A stretch of DNA of 64,000 bases from Lasiosphaeris hirsuta (GCA_030549175.1 JAUKUA010000006.1:434001-498000), one strand, 5' to 3'; positions 33,901 to 45,097 are shown, counted from the stretch's first letter. A program made the numbers and translations. The notes: generated by a model from the letters alone, not told the origin.

Positions 33901-36504
33901 CGCCCCTATGCAGGTTGCTGCCCGCGAAATGTCCATCACGAGCCACGCAACAGACGTGGATATCCACAAGATTATCCTCCAAGGGCTCAAAAGCCTGCTG
34001 GAGAACTGTGGTGAGTCCCTGGTTCGTGGCTGGGAGATCACGTTTGAGATAATCGATACCATTTTCATCAACAAAAGCTTTGGCCCGGATGCGAGGAAGG
34101 ACTCCCGGGCCGTACTCGTGACGCGATCCGCCAAGCTGATTCGGCCGTCGTTTGCATCCCTCCAACTAATATGTTCTGACTTTTTACCCTCCCTCCCTAA
34201 TGCTTGCTTTCTCAACCTCGTTGATACCCTGTACAAGTTTTGCACGCAAGATGATGATCTTAACGTTGCTTTGACGGTAGGCAAAATGGTCCCTTTCCAG
34301 AACGCCGCTAACTGTGGTAGACTGTTACGTTTTTCTGGGCGATTTCAGATTTCCTGTCTGGGAAGAGCAGGTCCATGTCCATCACGGAGGACATGATACA
34401 AGGGTCCAACGACGAGGCGCTGCTGAAGCTCGCAGCAGAGCCTTCCCATCGCGGGTCTGGTGCGGCACTGTGGATGCTTTTGCTGCTGAGGCTAACCTCA
34501 GTTGCCACGGATCAAAGACTAGAGCTGAGGAATAGTGAGTAGTCCGCTGTGCTTGACGACGCGGACTAATGTGCTACAGGCGCCATTCAGACCCTCATGC
34601 GGATAATATCGGCGTATGGGGACAGCCTCGGTCCGGAAGCGTGGTCGATATGCATCAAATCTGTCATCTTCAAATTACTCTCGTCGATCGAGAGCGAGCT
34701 ACGGGCTGTCCAGGAACTACCAAAGGAAAAGGGGCAAAGCGACTGGAACGAGACCGCCATTGTTGTCATACAGGGCGTCTCCGGGCTGTTCGTCTCCTAT
34801 CTTGACGTATTAGCCAACCACCGCGGTTTTGCGCAAATCTGGGAAGATCTCCTTGGTCATTTCGGGACCCTTCTCGACTTTAAGATTCTCGACATCAACA
34901 CGGCTACGTACAGCGCCGTCCGCGATATTCTCCACCGGTGCGCAGAAAACGACCGGCCAAACGTTGGGAAAGCGAGCATCGATTTGGCGTGGGATCTGTG
35001 GTCGCAGGGGATCCCTGTCCCGCGAGACGGCAAGGATGACAAGTCGGCCGACAACCAGAAGTGCCTCCTCGTTTGGGTCGAGACGCTATTGGAGCTTTAC
35101 GGGTTGATCCAAAAGGACTTTAATGTCGAGAGGGTCCGCCGCATGCTGACCCTCCTGCGCGATGCGATGCAGCATGCGACTCCGGGGCAATACGCGAGTG
35201 ATGTCGAGTATGTTACACCCCTGCAGGGCCGTATCCTCCAGGCCTTCCGCATGGTCCGGACAGACCTGCGGGGCGTGCCATCCGCTTTGATCACGCAAAT
35301 CGCCGAGTTTGTGTCGTTGGCATTTGCCCAAGAGAAGTCGGCCCGGACGACGGCGGAGAAGCGCACATATGTCGCCATGTCGAAAGAGAGCATGTCGATC
35401 CTCCAGTCGCTGGTTATCAAGAACGCCTCGGAAGCGGACATTTACGAAACGGGAGCGTTTGCTACTGCGCTGTCGGCCCTCGCCAAACCAGTTGTTCTCA
35501 AGTACCAGTTTAAGATCGTTACCAAGTCCGCCCAACTGTGGCGAGAGGCGACCAAATCCGCTCTGGCAGTCCTGGAAGCCACCCTCCCGCATATTCGCGG
35601 GATCGATTTACCGAGAATGACGACCCAAAACGTCTGGCAGATTATCGTTTCCATCGCAAACGGCATCATTAGTGCTGATTGCCGAGCTGCCCCGATCGGG
35701 ACAAACGTCATGGACGACCAGGACTTCGATATCGCCTCGTTCCGAAAGCTGCGGGAGCTCATCATCCCGGCCCTCGGCACCGAGATTATCCTCGATAAGA
35801 CGAGGAAAGCGTATGCCGAGGGTCTCTTCCGCACGTCCATCATCCACACCCCGGCCCCGACCGAGGCCGCCGTCATTTACGGGACCAACGGCGGCGGCAG
35901 CGAAGTCGCCGGCCTCAGCTCGCTCTACAAGCAGCGGAGCGGGCGTACCATCGACCCGCCGCCCATCAAGCGCAGCCTCATGAGCGAGGTGTGTCTCGAC
36001 GAGCTCTTCTCTCTCGTCGAGGTCCGCGACGAGACGGCAGCCGCGCCCTCGATCCAAGTCCAGCCCCCGACGCCCGGCGCCGCCCCCGGCATGTCCCACG
36101 GACGCAAACCCGAAGACGGAGACGGGGAAGACGAGAAGAAGGCGGAAGACGCGCACAACCTACACGTCCGTCTCGCGCGCACCGTCGCACCGTACCTCAT
36201 CCTGCGCTGCGCGCTATCGATCCGCGCATACGTTGCGGACCAGCCGCTGCGGGGCCGCATGCCGCAGCCACTGTCGCAGCGCAAGGAGCTAACGCGGATT
36301 CTGCGGTGCTTGGTGGAGCTGCGGTCGGAGCCCGACGCGATCCCCGACGCGCCGAATGTGGACAGCGAGACGAGGAAGCACCTCCTGCGGCTGTACCCGC
36401 TTCTGGTGAGTGCGATGCAGGTCGCGGGCACGGCGGGGGATGACAAGGTGCTGGGGATCATCCGGGAGGCGTTGGATGTTGTCGGTGGGGAGCTGGGGGT
36501 TTGA
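30935..36504 (+). CDS. mon2: MON2 family protein (endosome/Golgi trafficking)
   Basis: Seven exons (30,935-31,012; 31,112-31,178; 31,228-31,608; 31,657-31,745; 31,790-34,276; 34,321-34,534; 34,580-36,504) join in frame into 1,746 residues. The start (MTAQLLASELANLIQESKRK) and next blocks (AAEKSLEELKSL, NPFIIACGTKNAKFTGIAIVCLQRLIVSRALP) are typical of MON2 and the DCB region it shares with large Arf-GEFs, but no Sec7 catalytic domain is present. Later blocks (RLVRILYTLLRRHLSILPSE; ALWKRSLSMEVFRGIF; YDAKPGQKNIL) match the HUS-like part. The C-terminal half is helical, with a proline-rich linker near residue 1,600. Yeast Mon2 is a peripheral membrane protein at Golgi and endosomes, working with Dop1 and Neo1. 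The intron at 34,277 is supported because the skipped frame would lose TVTFFWAISDFLSGKS. Length fits the family. Confidence 0.92.
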
Positions 36505-36728
36505 TGTCACTGATAGTTCTTGGTCGGGGAAACTGAGTAGCGGTGCATTATAGACTACATTGAGTTGGTTGCCATCACCTTGACCTGTCGCTGACGCCAT
36601 GCCTCTCTTTGTGCCGCTGGATTTCCCTCCTAAAATACAAATCAGGGCTGGTGTTACATTTTCTTCCTACAATGCTTCGTTCTCTTGTCCTTTTGTAATC
36701 ACTCGAGTATGCTATGGAAACGTCCCTG

Positions 36729-37967
36729 CTATGATGACGCCTTACCAGCCTCGGCAGCCTGTGATGCCCTACCGGCCATGGTCTTCGCCTGGGCATCCCC
36801 CACCTTCCCGTAGACGCTCAGCGCCGTGGCAATCATGCCGCCGATATCGCCCACATTGCCCGGCACGACAACCGCCGTGCCCTCCTTGGCCAGCTTGCCA
36901 AACGCATCGACATACTTCTCGGCGACCGACAGGCTGACGGCGCCCTGGGCGGAATCGCCGCCCTTGGTGATAGACCCGGCGACGGCGTCGATGCCGGCGG
37001 CCGTGGCCGTGGCGCGCATCAGGATGGCCTCGGCCTCGCCCTTGGCCTGGTTGACCAGCTCGGCCTGGTTGGCCTCGGACGCGAGGATAGCCGACTGCTT
37101 CTGGCCCTCGGCGATGTTGATGGCGCTCTGGCGCTGGCCCTCGGACTCGAGGATCTCGGCGCGCTTGGACCGCTCCGCCGTCACCTGCCGGTGCATGGCC
37201 TCGACGACGGGCTGCGGCGCATGGATGTCGCGGATCTCGTACCGCAGGCACGTCACGCCCCAGGCCTGCGCCGCCTCGTTGATGGCCTGCGTGATGTTGG
37301 TGTTGAGCGCCGCGCGCTCCTTGAGGACGTGGTCGAGCGTCAGCTGGCCGATCTCGCTGCGCATCGTCGTCTGCGCCAGCTGTGAGATGGCGTACTCGGC
37401 GTCCTCAACGCCGTAGCTGGAGGGGTGTTAGCTCAGCCAAGCGAGGGGGGAGGCGGCAGGGGGCAGGGAGACATACCTCGCCTTGTAGGCATCAAAGACG
37501 CGCGTGTACAGGACGCCGTCGAGCTCGAGCGTCACGTTGTCGGCCGTGATGGCGCTCTGGCTCGGGATCTCAAAGGCATTCTCCTTGAGCGACTTGACGT
37601 AGGCGATGCGGTCGAGGAAGGGGATGAGGACGGCCAGGCCGGGCTGCAGGATGCGGTGGAACTTGCCCATGCGCTCGACGATCCAGGCCGTCTGCTGGGG
37701 CACGAAACGGATGACGGTGTTGAGCGGCAGCGAGTTGGCCTTTTGGAAGTAGGTCGGGGGCATGCCGCCGCCGCTGGGGAGGCCATGGCTGGGGGAGGTG
37801 GTGAAGGCGCGGGATGGGGGGTTCCTTTTCGGTGCTGTGGTCGGGGTTGTCCTTGCGGTGAGGGCGGGGAGCAGGGCTCTGCTGGTGCTGCTCGAGAGGG
37901 CGCGGGACTGTGAGAGTGCTTGCCGCACCACGGGCGCAAGGGCCCTATGTGCGGTGGTGAGCGCCAT
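36729..37967 (-). CDS. stomatin-like mitochondrial protein (slipin, SPFH/band 7)
   Basis: Two exons (37,967-37,477; 37,416-36,729) with a 60-bp intron encode 392 residues. The first about 60 residues are rich in Ala, Ser, Thr and Arg without acids (ALTTAHRALAPVVRQALSQS), a mitochondrial targeting sequence. The SPFH/band-7 domain follows: NTVIRFVPQQTAWIVERMGK, ILQPGLAVLIPFLDRIAYVK, ELDGVLYTRVFDAYKASYGV, AQTTMRSEIGQLTLDHVL, WGVTCLRYEIRDI, then the coiled-coil (VTAERSKRAEILESEGQRQS). This is the stomatin-like protein 2 type, an inner-membrane scaffold that gathers prohibitins and cardiolipin; fungal orthologs are presumed similar. It converges with mon2, the 3' ends 224 bp apart. Nothing is missing from the domain. 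Confidence 0.92.
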
Positions 37968-37998
37968 TGGATGTTGCGGCTATCAAGATGGCATCAAC

Positions 37999-38055
37999 CG
38001 TTGCGTGTTATCGTCCGTTGCGTGTTATCGTCCGTTGCGTGTTATTGTCCGTTGC
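37999..38055. repeat. 17-bp tandem repeat, 3.3 copies
   Basis: CGTTGCGTGTTATCGTC is repeated at 37,999, 38,016 and 38,033 (third copy with one C-to-T) plus a partial copy. It lies just upstream of the slipin start codon. Confidence 0.9.
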
Positions 38056-39009
38056 CGTCAGCCGTTTGTCGTCTGCTTGCTGTCTGCGTCGTCGGGCGGG
38101 TGTGCACAGGTGGATGCGTGAGGATGCTGAGTCCAAAAAAGTACAAGCTAGCAGAGCTCGTACGTCAGCGCGAACCAGGATCATCCGTTGTCCGTTTGTC
38201 TTTTTCCCGGTTGCGCACTGGCCACATCGATATTGTGGAAAGCTATGGTGGGGCTGCTAAAGCGTGGGGCTCATCCGACTACTGCGTACACCCCGTTGCT
38301 GTTACCAGCTGGTCAACTGCAACTGCTTGGGGGCGGCGAAGCGAGGACAGGACGCTGTCAACTCAGGTTGGATCCCCATCCGGTTCCAGGAGGCTTTCCA
38401 TGATTTTATTTGAATGTAGGCTTCTCTTTCGAACCCTAGTCTACGAAACAGCTGCATCGACTTCCGGAAGACCGGTCAATGCAATTCGACCCTTGCTCTC
38501 TCTTATCCCTGATTCCTTCCACCAGCTTAGTTCCAGTGCAAAGTATGAAATCGAGAAATGACATTGCCAGAATCAAAGACGCCGTAGTGGCCTTGAACAA
38601 CCAAACGTCGGCACAGGAACAATGGAGGCAGCATTTCTTTTTGGGCTTCGTAGAGCAACACGGAGGGCATCTTGACTGGGAGCAAGTCTGAAATCACTAG
38701 GCAACCAGGCTCAATCGTTCAGTTTTTCTTTGGCACTGGTAACTATCGCGCCCCTAGAAAGGCGGGAAAAGTTGTTGAGAGGAATATCTTCTGGCGAGGG
38801 GGAGAGGATTGCTCTGCTGTTGTTGTGAGCAAGGTTGCTACTCTGCTGTTGCCCCGAGCGAGGCGCTCCTTTTTCTGCTCTGCTGTTACCCTAAGCGAGG
38901 CACCCTGCTTTCTGTTCCTCCGTTGCCGTGAGCTAGGCAGGCACCTGCTTTTCTGTAGGCAGCCTCTGCATGGTGGGAGCTGTCAGTAGCGCGCAGATTG
39001 AAGTCTGTC
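38056..39009. other. intergenic with imperfect CTCTGCTGTTG repeats
   Basis: No gene seen. Between about 38,812 and 38,940 the theme CTCTGCTGTT(G/A)CCC(C/T)(G/A)AGCGAGGC recurs about three times imperfectly. Confidence 0.5.
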
Positions 39010-39602
39010 CAGTTTCCATCCATCCCACTTCGTCTCCCTAAGTATCTCGGGTAAATTCCTCCGCTGCCTGTCGGCCCCTCACACCCCGACTCCGCACTTT
39101 TCGCGTTAAAAAAAACCACACACACACTGGAATTGCCAACAACCCCCCCAATCCCCATTCCAACCGATATCCCTATCACATAATCCAAATACTGGTCTCT
39201 GGGCCCAGCACCAGGGGTTCCGGTCAGCTCTAGCGTCCACACGGCTGCGGGATCAATCGTGCCCCCCGGCACCCACGAGCTGATGGTCATGGAAGGCAGG
39301 GTTAGCGCCGAGGGGCGCGGCGACAGCGTTAATGTGTCGACATCGCGCTAGGCGATGTTCTAGGCGTGGTGCATCATCAAGACGTGCTCCCCACCGGTGA
39401 GGGTTGTTGTCTCCGGCGGGGAGGGAGAGGTGGTGGAGACGGCGAGGATGGAGGATTTATATGGGTTCTGGGGGGTGGAGCGGGTGAAGGGGACGGTGTT
39501 GGTGAAGTTCATGTTGGTGCAGGGGGTGGGGACGGAGAGGATGAACTAGTAGAGGCTTGGGCCCCGTAGGCAATCGGAGAAATAGGTGAAGCCGCTGGTC
39601 AT
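39010..39602 (-). pseudogene. secreted or membrane-type orphan protein killed by three TAG codons
   Basis: From ATG 39,602 one frame continues to about 39,050 and reads like protein throughout (MTSGFTYFSDCLRGPSLY, then FILSVPTPCTNMNFTNTVPF, TRSTPQNPYKSSILAVS, TLTLSPRPSALTLPSMTISS, WVPGGTIDPAAVWTLELTG, and a hydrophobic DYVIGISVGMGIGGVVG). It is interrupted by exactly three stops, all TAG (39,546-39,548; 39,360-39,362; 39,348-39,350), with no frameshift between them. Each is one C-to-T step from CAG. The 3' limit is approximate and the signal peptide probably lies on an upstream exon. The family is not recognised. Confidence 0.65.
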
Positions 39603-39845
39603 GAGAAGAAGAGAATGCTAGATTCTATGAGTTTCCGTTGGTGGTGCTGGTGCTTCATACCTGGAACAGCAATGTGCGGTAGTGTAGCCGGGGGCTACTG
39701 TTTTAATACCATATGCAGTCCACCCGCTCGGGCAAACGGCAGGGGCGTAGTGGGATAATTAGGACCTGGGTACCTAGGCAGTAATTATCGAGGCATTACA
39801 GGTCAATACCGGACATTGTTATTGAATCAACAAACGTGCTTTACT

Positions 39846-40108
39846 ATCCAACACTGGTTTGCTTCTTTAGCGCGAGACTTCGAAAACCGCGTTCTGGATA
39901 TGGGAAAGGTCTTTTAAAGTACCAGTTATACCTTTTGGAATGCTCGCAATTCCGTTATTGATACCAAAAAAAGGCCCCGCTTGAAACCAAACATGCCTTT
40001 CGAGATGCTAGAATCCCTTTTTTTCACGATGGAAAGGCCTTAATCAAGGCTCCAATATTCCCACTTGGCTGGAGTGTTCCGCGCTGACAAAAAAAACTAG
40101 GGTTGGAT
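39846..40108. mobile_element. MITE-like element, complete copy 2
   Basis: The left end ATCCAACACTGGTTTGCTTC (then TTTAGCGCG) pairs with the right end read on the other strand, ATCCAACCCTAGTTTTTTTT (then GTCAGCGCG). The interior carries the same blocks as the 15,099 copy (GACTTCGAAAACCG.. ATGGGAAAGG, TACCAGTTATACCTTTTGGA, GATGGAAAGGCCTTAATC). It is about 263 bp, non-coding, and ends 52 bp from the stop codon of the NAPE-PLD-like gene. Confidence 0.8.
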
Positions 40109-40159
40109 CGTATTTCTACTGATAGCAACACCAGAAATATTTACAGGTACTATCAGCAC

Positions 40160-41659
40160 TCAAATACAAGTGCTTTGCCCGTGGTTCAACGCCAAAAACC
40201 ACGGCTCCTCATTCTTACGACTCACCCCTAAAGAATCTTCGAGATATCGTCCAAACCGAACGCCCTGCTTTTGGCACGCCCACTCGAGCTGGCCCAGCGT
40301 CCTGGACACCTCGATAGGGTCAGTGATGAATGTGCCCCAATGCATGGCAACGGCCACAGTTGGAGAACCCCTTTCTTTCGCAGCCCCCTCTCCGTCCGTC
40401 ATCGTATTCAAGACGCGCACGGCGTCCCAGGCGGGCATGTGGTTGGCTCCAGTCACGCCAGGGCTGTGCCGCGGCATTGGGCTCAGCCAGTCCGGCAGGT
40501 AAACAAGACTGCGGAAGTAGGCAAATGTGGCTCCCACGGAAACGGGGAGGAGAAGCAGGTTCGGCGGGCCGAGCCGCACCTTGATCTCGGCAAAAGCAGG
40601 ACACGGTGGAAACTTGGCGTCGCTGGAGTGCTTCTCCTGCTCGCTCTCGGTTTGGCTTGGCGACGGTGGCCACGACGGGGAATCGTGGAACTGGTACCCC
40701 GTGTCGCCGGCAAAGAAAACGCGGTACGGATCCTCACCGGGCTGTCGGGACTCGAGGAACCAGCTCGACCACAGGGCCACGTTGACGCCGACTTCAGGCC
40801 TTCCGCTGCCATGCTGCGAGGGCGTGCACCAGATCTTGAGCGAAACAGCTTCTGACGCCATGTGTGTCAGCTCGGCAGACTCCCACCAGTCCAGCTCGAC
40901 AACGCGGTCCGCCGGGATGCCGGAATCAATAAACCACTGCCCATTGCCCAGGGGCACAAAGAAGCGGACGGTCTGCTGATCGTTCTTCCAGATAGCCATG
41001 ATGGTATCGCAGTCCAGGTGGTCGTAGTGATTGTGGCTGATGAAGACTGCATCGATCGGCGGGAGGGCTTCCACATTGCAAGGGGGAGGATAGGACCGCA
41101 CGGGTCCTATTATCTGGCTTGGCGAGCAGCGCATGGAGAACATGGGGTCGAACAGACACCGCACCGGCCGTCCACTGGCGTGGAGCGGGGGTAACTGGAC
41201 GAGAATGCTGGCGTGGCCAAGCCAGGTGACCTTGGACCGGCAGGGCGAGAAGGAGAAGTCGGGTTTCTCAATCGACAGCAGCCGCGTAGCCTTTGCGCCA
41301 GGTGAGTTAGGCCAGTCGGCAATATCGAAAGTTGGTTTCTTGTCAAGAGGAGGTTCACTCGGTACTGGGAGCGGTTCGAGACGAGAAGCGGCCAGGTCGA
41401 TGCACGGGTCTGGGGGCTCCTGGCCCCATTGCAGGTTGCTCCAGACCTCTTCCGAGGTGGGCTTGTGCCAGCTGGGCCACGGGTTGCGGAACTCCTGGAT
41501 ATTCGTCCTGGTTGATTGTTGAGGGCTGGCAGTGCTTTTGCTTGTCCAGGCGAGAAAGGAACGGGATGCAGGGACGGCAAGCACGTGGTGTTCGGGAGGT
41601 TCAAGCCCGCTGTTTCGCTGGACCTGCACACGGAGCGCATCGTCTCGCGTTGTATCCAT
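40160..41659 (-). CDS. NAPE-PLD-like metallo-beta-lactamase-fold hydrolase
   Basis: A single exon of 499 residues from ATG 41,659 (MDTTRDDALRVQVQRNSG); the frame is open further upstream, with a possible ATG at 41,857. Landmarks of the N-acyl-phosphatidylethanolamine-hydrolysing phospholipase D family are VTWLGHASILVQL, the zinc motif HNHYDHLD (His209, His211, Asp213, His214), TPSQHGSGR, FAGDTGYQF with the bridging Asp, and AMHWGTFITDP with the last His ligand. All metal ligands are present, so it is probably active. The yeast relative is Fmp30, a mitochondrial inner-membrane protein involved in N-acylethanolamine and cardiolipin metabolism. No clear targeting sequence is visible from the chosen start, while the longer start would add an alkaline lead. 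It is divergent from the coiled-coil gene. Confidence 0.87.
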   Translation of the reverse strand: MDTTRDDALRVQVQRNSGLEPPEHHVLAVPASRSFLAWTSKSTASPQQSTRTNIQEFRNPWPSWHKPTSEEVWSNLQWGQEPPDPCIDLAASRLEPLPVPSEPPLDKKPTFDIADWPNSPGAKATRLLSIEKPDFSFSPCRSKVTWLGHASILVQLPPLHASGRPVRCLFDPMFSMRCSPSQIIGPVRSYPPPCNVEALPPIDAVFISHNHYDHLDCDTIMAIWKNDQQTVRFFVPLGNGQWFIDSGIPADRVVELDWWESAELTHMASEAVSLKIWCTPSQHGSGRPEVGVNVALWSSWFLESRQPGEDPYRVFFAGDTGYQFHDSPSWPPSPSQTESEQEKHSSDAKFPPCPAFAEIKVRLGPPNLLLLPVSVGATFAYFRSLVYLPDWLSPMPRHSPGVTGANHMPAWDAVRVLNTMTDGEGAAKERGSPTVAVAMHWGTFITDPIEVSRTLGQLEWACQKQGVRFGRYLEDSLGVSRKNEEPWFLALNHGQSTCI

Positions 41660-42220
41660 ATATCTGAGATTAAGACCACGGCCTGATTTGTTGCGGATCG
41701 TTGATAAGAAGTGCGTCTGAAATTCGGATGCTCGGTGGCTCTTGATTGAGATAGAGACACAGCTAAATAGTGTGACGTCACGGTGTCTCGGCCTTCTCCA
41801 ATCAGCCGCCGAGGCCCATTTCACCAAAATCCCCCATGCTTCTTCTGCTCTTTGCATTTAAGCGACGGGCCCTCGCTGTGCGCGTTGGCTGCTTTCTGTT
41901 CCCAAGCCCGAGTTACGAGTCTCGACAATCCGGGTGAAACGCAAGCAGAGGCAAGCAAACGCATTTCTGCAGTTTTGTGATGTTGCGTTGCACCTGGACG
42001 AGGCTCTTGGCAGCACCAGAAATGGGGAAACCCGAAGGCTGGGGGCCCTGGGGTGCAGCATTGGGCGCTTGCCTGTTCGTGGTGCGACATAGTTGCCAAC
42101 AGCAGCCACAACCGCGTCAGCTCCTCTTTTGCGCAACCTCGCACCTTAGCCAAGGTTTTGCGCCCACGCTGGCTGGCAGTCGGCAATTGCCTCACTTTTG
42201 CAAAGACTTATTGACTTCCC
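41660..42220. promoter_or_regulatory. divergent promoter region, NAPE-PLD-like / coiled-coil gene
   Basis: 560 bp between two outward-facing starts. TGACGTCA, a perfect CRE-like palindrome, lies at about 41,772-41,779 upstream of the NAPE-PLD-like gene. Otherwise nothing distinct. Confidence 0.45.
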
Positions 42221-43937
42221 ATGGCAGACCCCCTCGCCATCAGCGCGGCGGGCGCATCGGCTGCTGCAAACGCCTCCAAGGCCGCGCGGGTCCTGCTGCA
42301 GGCCGTCCAAGGCATCGGCGATGCCCCAGCCGATGTCCGGACCATGCTCAACCACATCCAGGGCCTCAGCTCCGTCGTCGTGCGCCTGACCGACCAGCTG
42401 TCGTCGCCGCCCCCCGCCGATGTTGGCCCGCACTGGCCCAAGATATGGCTCGCCGAGGTCAACCACGTCGTCGACGCCGCCCGCGGCGAGGCTAATGCCG
42501 TCTTCAAGCTCATCATGAAATGGGACCAGGCGCGCCTCACCGGCAGCACCCCGATGACCTGGCCGGCCTTTTGTCAGATCATCACGAACGACCAGATGCT
42601 GAGGGTGGGCACCCGCATTGAATTGGCGCGGTCTGCCATTCTGCTGTTGATATCGGCGCTGCAACTGTACGTGACTGCTTTGCGTCTTTATTTCTGCGGC
42701 GGCTAACGCGCCCAGCTCTTCGACCCCCGAGATGAACGGCCAGCTGGAACGAACGCGCAATATCCTCAGCACCCTCCTCGCCGAGGCGCCCATCGAGCCC
42801 ACGCCCCCTCCCGCGCCCCAGCCCGGCTTCCACACCCACACACACACCCACGTGCACTCGAACCCCGTCATCGCGGCGAACCTCGCTGCCAGCACGGCCG
42901 AGACGTCGGGCAGATCCGAGCCTGGAGCAAACAACGACCCGCCGCCCAGCTACGCCATGTCGCGATACCAGAACCCCCCACCCATGAGCCCCCCGCAGCC
43001 GCACTACGACGGTCCCATCATCTACATGGTCCGCCAGCCACCCGGTCGCACAGGCCAGCAGCAGTTCACGCTGTACCAGCCTCCCACGCACCAATCGTCG
43101 GCCCAGCCCGTCATCGCCTCCACCTCGGCCGCGCCCTCGGGGGCCGGCGAGATCGCCAGCCTGCGAAACGAGCTGACGCTGAAGGATAAGCGGATCCAGG
43201 AGCTGGAGGCGGAGCTCACAGAGCAGAGGCGGCGCTCGAGCACCAGCGGCGCGGCGAGCCCTGCCCCCGGCCACGAGGGGCCATTTCGGGATCTGGTCAC
43301 AAAGTACAAAAAGGTCAAGCAGCTGTACTTTGACACTAAGAACGAGAACGACAGGATGTCGCGCGAGCTGGAGGGGCTGCGGACGGCAGAGAGCGCCAGC
43401 ACGAGCAAGGACAAGATCATTGAGGGGTGGAAGAAGCAGTACGAGGAGCTGTCCAAGAAGCTGCGGGAGCAGGAGGATGTGGACGTCGCCATCAACTCGT
43501 GGCGGGAAAAGTACGACCTGACACTGACGCTGCTCACCACCTCGCAAGAAGACTCGGAGCGAGCGGCCGCGAACCTGCGGGCGGAGAATGCCCGCCTGTC
43601 CGCCGAGCTGGACGAAGCAAACGAGGCGCTGCGGACGCGCGAGGTAGAAACGGCCCAGACCATCCAGACCATGCAAGACGACCAGCGCAAGGTGGAGGAG
43701 GAGCACGACGCATCGACAAGCAGACTGGCCTACCTCGAGCAGAACCTAGAGTCCCATAGACACCAGCTGGAACAGGAGCGGCAGGAGAAGGATTCCGAGC
43801 TCGAGAGGGAGCGGTACGAGAAGGAGATGGCGATCGAGGTGGCGCGCAAGCTGCGGATGCTATGGCAGCAGGCTCACCAGGTGATGAGCGAGAGCGACTT
43901 CTTTGGGACTTTAGATGGGGTGAATCATAATGTTTAG
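42221..43937 (+). CDS. coiled-coil protein with STAND-type fungal N-terminal region
   Basis: Two exons (42,221-42,666; 42,716-43,937), intron 49 bp, 555 residues. The start MADPLAISAAGASAAANASK plus VLLQAVQGIGDAPADVRTML resembles the fungal N-terminal domain found on STAND/NLR-like and ankyrin proteins, which usually begins MADPLSI and counts membrane- or partner-binding helices. Here it is not followed by a nucleotide-binding domain. Instead there is a His/Thr-rich stretch (HTHTHTHVH) in a proline-rich linker (about residues 165-300) and a long coiled coil (about 310-540, SLRNELTLKDKRIQELEAEL onward). It probably forms dimers and acts as a scaffold; no catalytic motif. The end (QQAHQVMSESDFFGTLDGV) looks conserved. 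Family not recognised beyond the N-terminal similarity. Confidence 0.8.
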
Positions 43938-45097
43938 TAGGCGAGACGGCCTCCTCGGGTAGTTGGGACTAATGATCAAAGGGTAATAGTCAGCTGGATG
44001 CGGCCATGTTTTGATCAATGTGGGAGTGAACGGAGTTACGGGGCATCTAGCAGAGGAGAAAAGGATAATAATCGTTGGCCAGCTATGAATGAATGACATC
44101 TACCACCTCGCTTGACATGTCTCTTGTCTGACTCTGCGGAACGTGAGACTGACTCGACCTGCATCGGCACGATCCGCCACAAGACAGGGCAGCTAGACGA
44201 GCGGGAGTTGGATTAGAATAAGCTTGGGTCCGGCCATGGGGGATCCCACACCGGCCAAGGCCTGTTTTCTTGGCCTCGAGGGCCGTAGCCGACGCAGGAG
44301 ATCTACCTCTTGGCTGTAACCCCCCCCCCCCCCCCCCCCCAAACTGCATGTTCCGTCGCAGCACGCCGCAAGCCTTGCCCCCGTCCGAGTGGCCTGAGCA
44401 GCTGAGCCGTGAGACAAGGTGTTAGGCCCGCAGCAAGTCTCGCCGAAGTTCTCTTCGCCCGGGCTGCTGGGCCAGGGGATCAAATCAACAAAGGCCACCA
44501 CGATAATCTACGGCCGTACTTGAGCTCTGCAGCATCGAGAGACCATTGGCTTAGTATTTGTCTTTGTCTGGCGGACCAATGCGAAGCGCAGCTCGGTAGG
44601 GCAGAGCGTGTCACGACGTACGGGATCCGGATCCAGGGGTAATTCACGACGGGATGACATGCGCGCGCTAAGACGCTGGGCTCCGGCAAACCCGGCTATG
44701 CGGCCGAGCCGTCCTGACGTTCCTTGGGCGTGTGCCACTGCAACCCAAAGACTAAGTTGGAGAAGCGGGAGCACCCGAAAACCGGAACTCGTCGGCGGAC
44801 TTGCAGTGGGGTTCCGCGCTGTCGCCCTAATGCTGTCGGCGGGGGAGGATTAGTAGTAGACGAGGAGGAGAGGGGAAGAGGGGGCGGGGGGAGGACGAGA
44901 GATAAAGCCTCTCCCGGTCGACATGCACATCCCTCTTTCACATGCAACCCCCCCCCCCCCTCCCGCGACAACCGAGATCTTGAGATCTTGATTGCACTAC
45001 ACTCGAGGCGAGTTGGACCACCCCCTTTTCCCATCCCATCGGCATCCCATCGGCATCCCACCCATAACCCAACCAGAACCCCTTTCCAACCGCAAAA
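43938..45097. other. intergenic with C21 and C13 tracts
   Basis: No gene supported. It contains C21 at 44,320-44,340 and C13 at 44,948-44,960. The last 300 bp (pyrimidine-rich, with GGCATCCCATC repeated twice near 45,040) should be the promoter and leader of the cupin gene. Confidence 0.6.
44320..44340. repeat. poly-C tract, 21 C
   Basis: An uninterrupted run of 21 cytosines in the gap before the cupin gene. Confidence 0.95.

Noticed and set aside
37999..38055. CRISPR-like array
   Set aside because: Direct tandem copies without spacers, in a fungal genome; a minisatellite.
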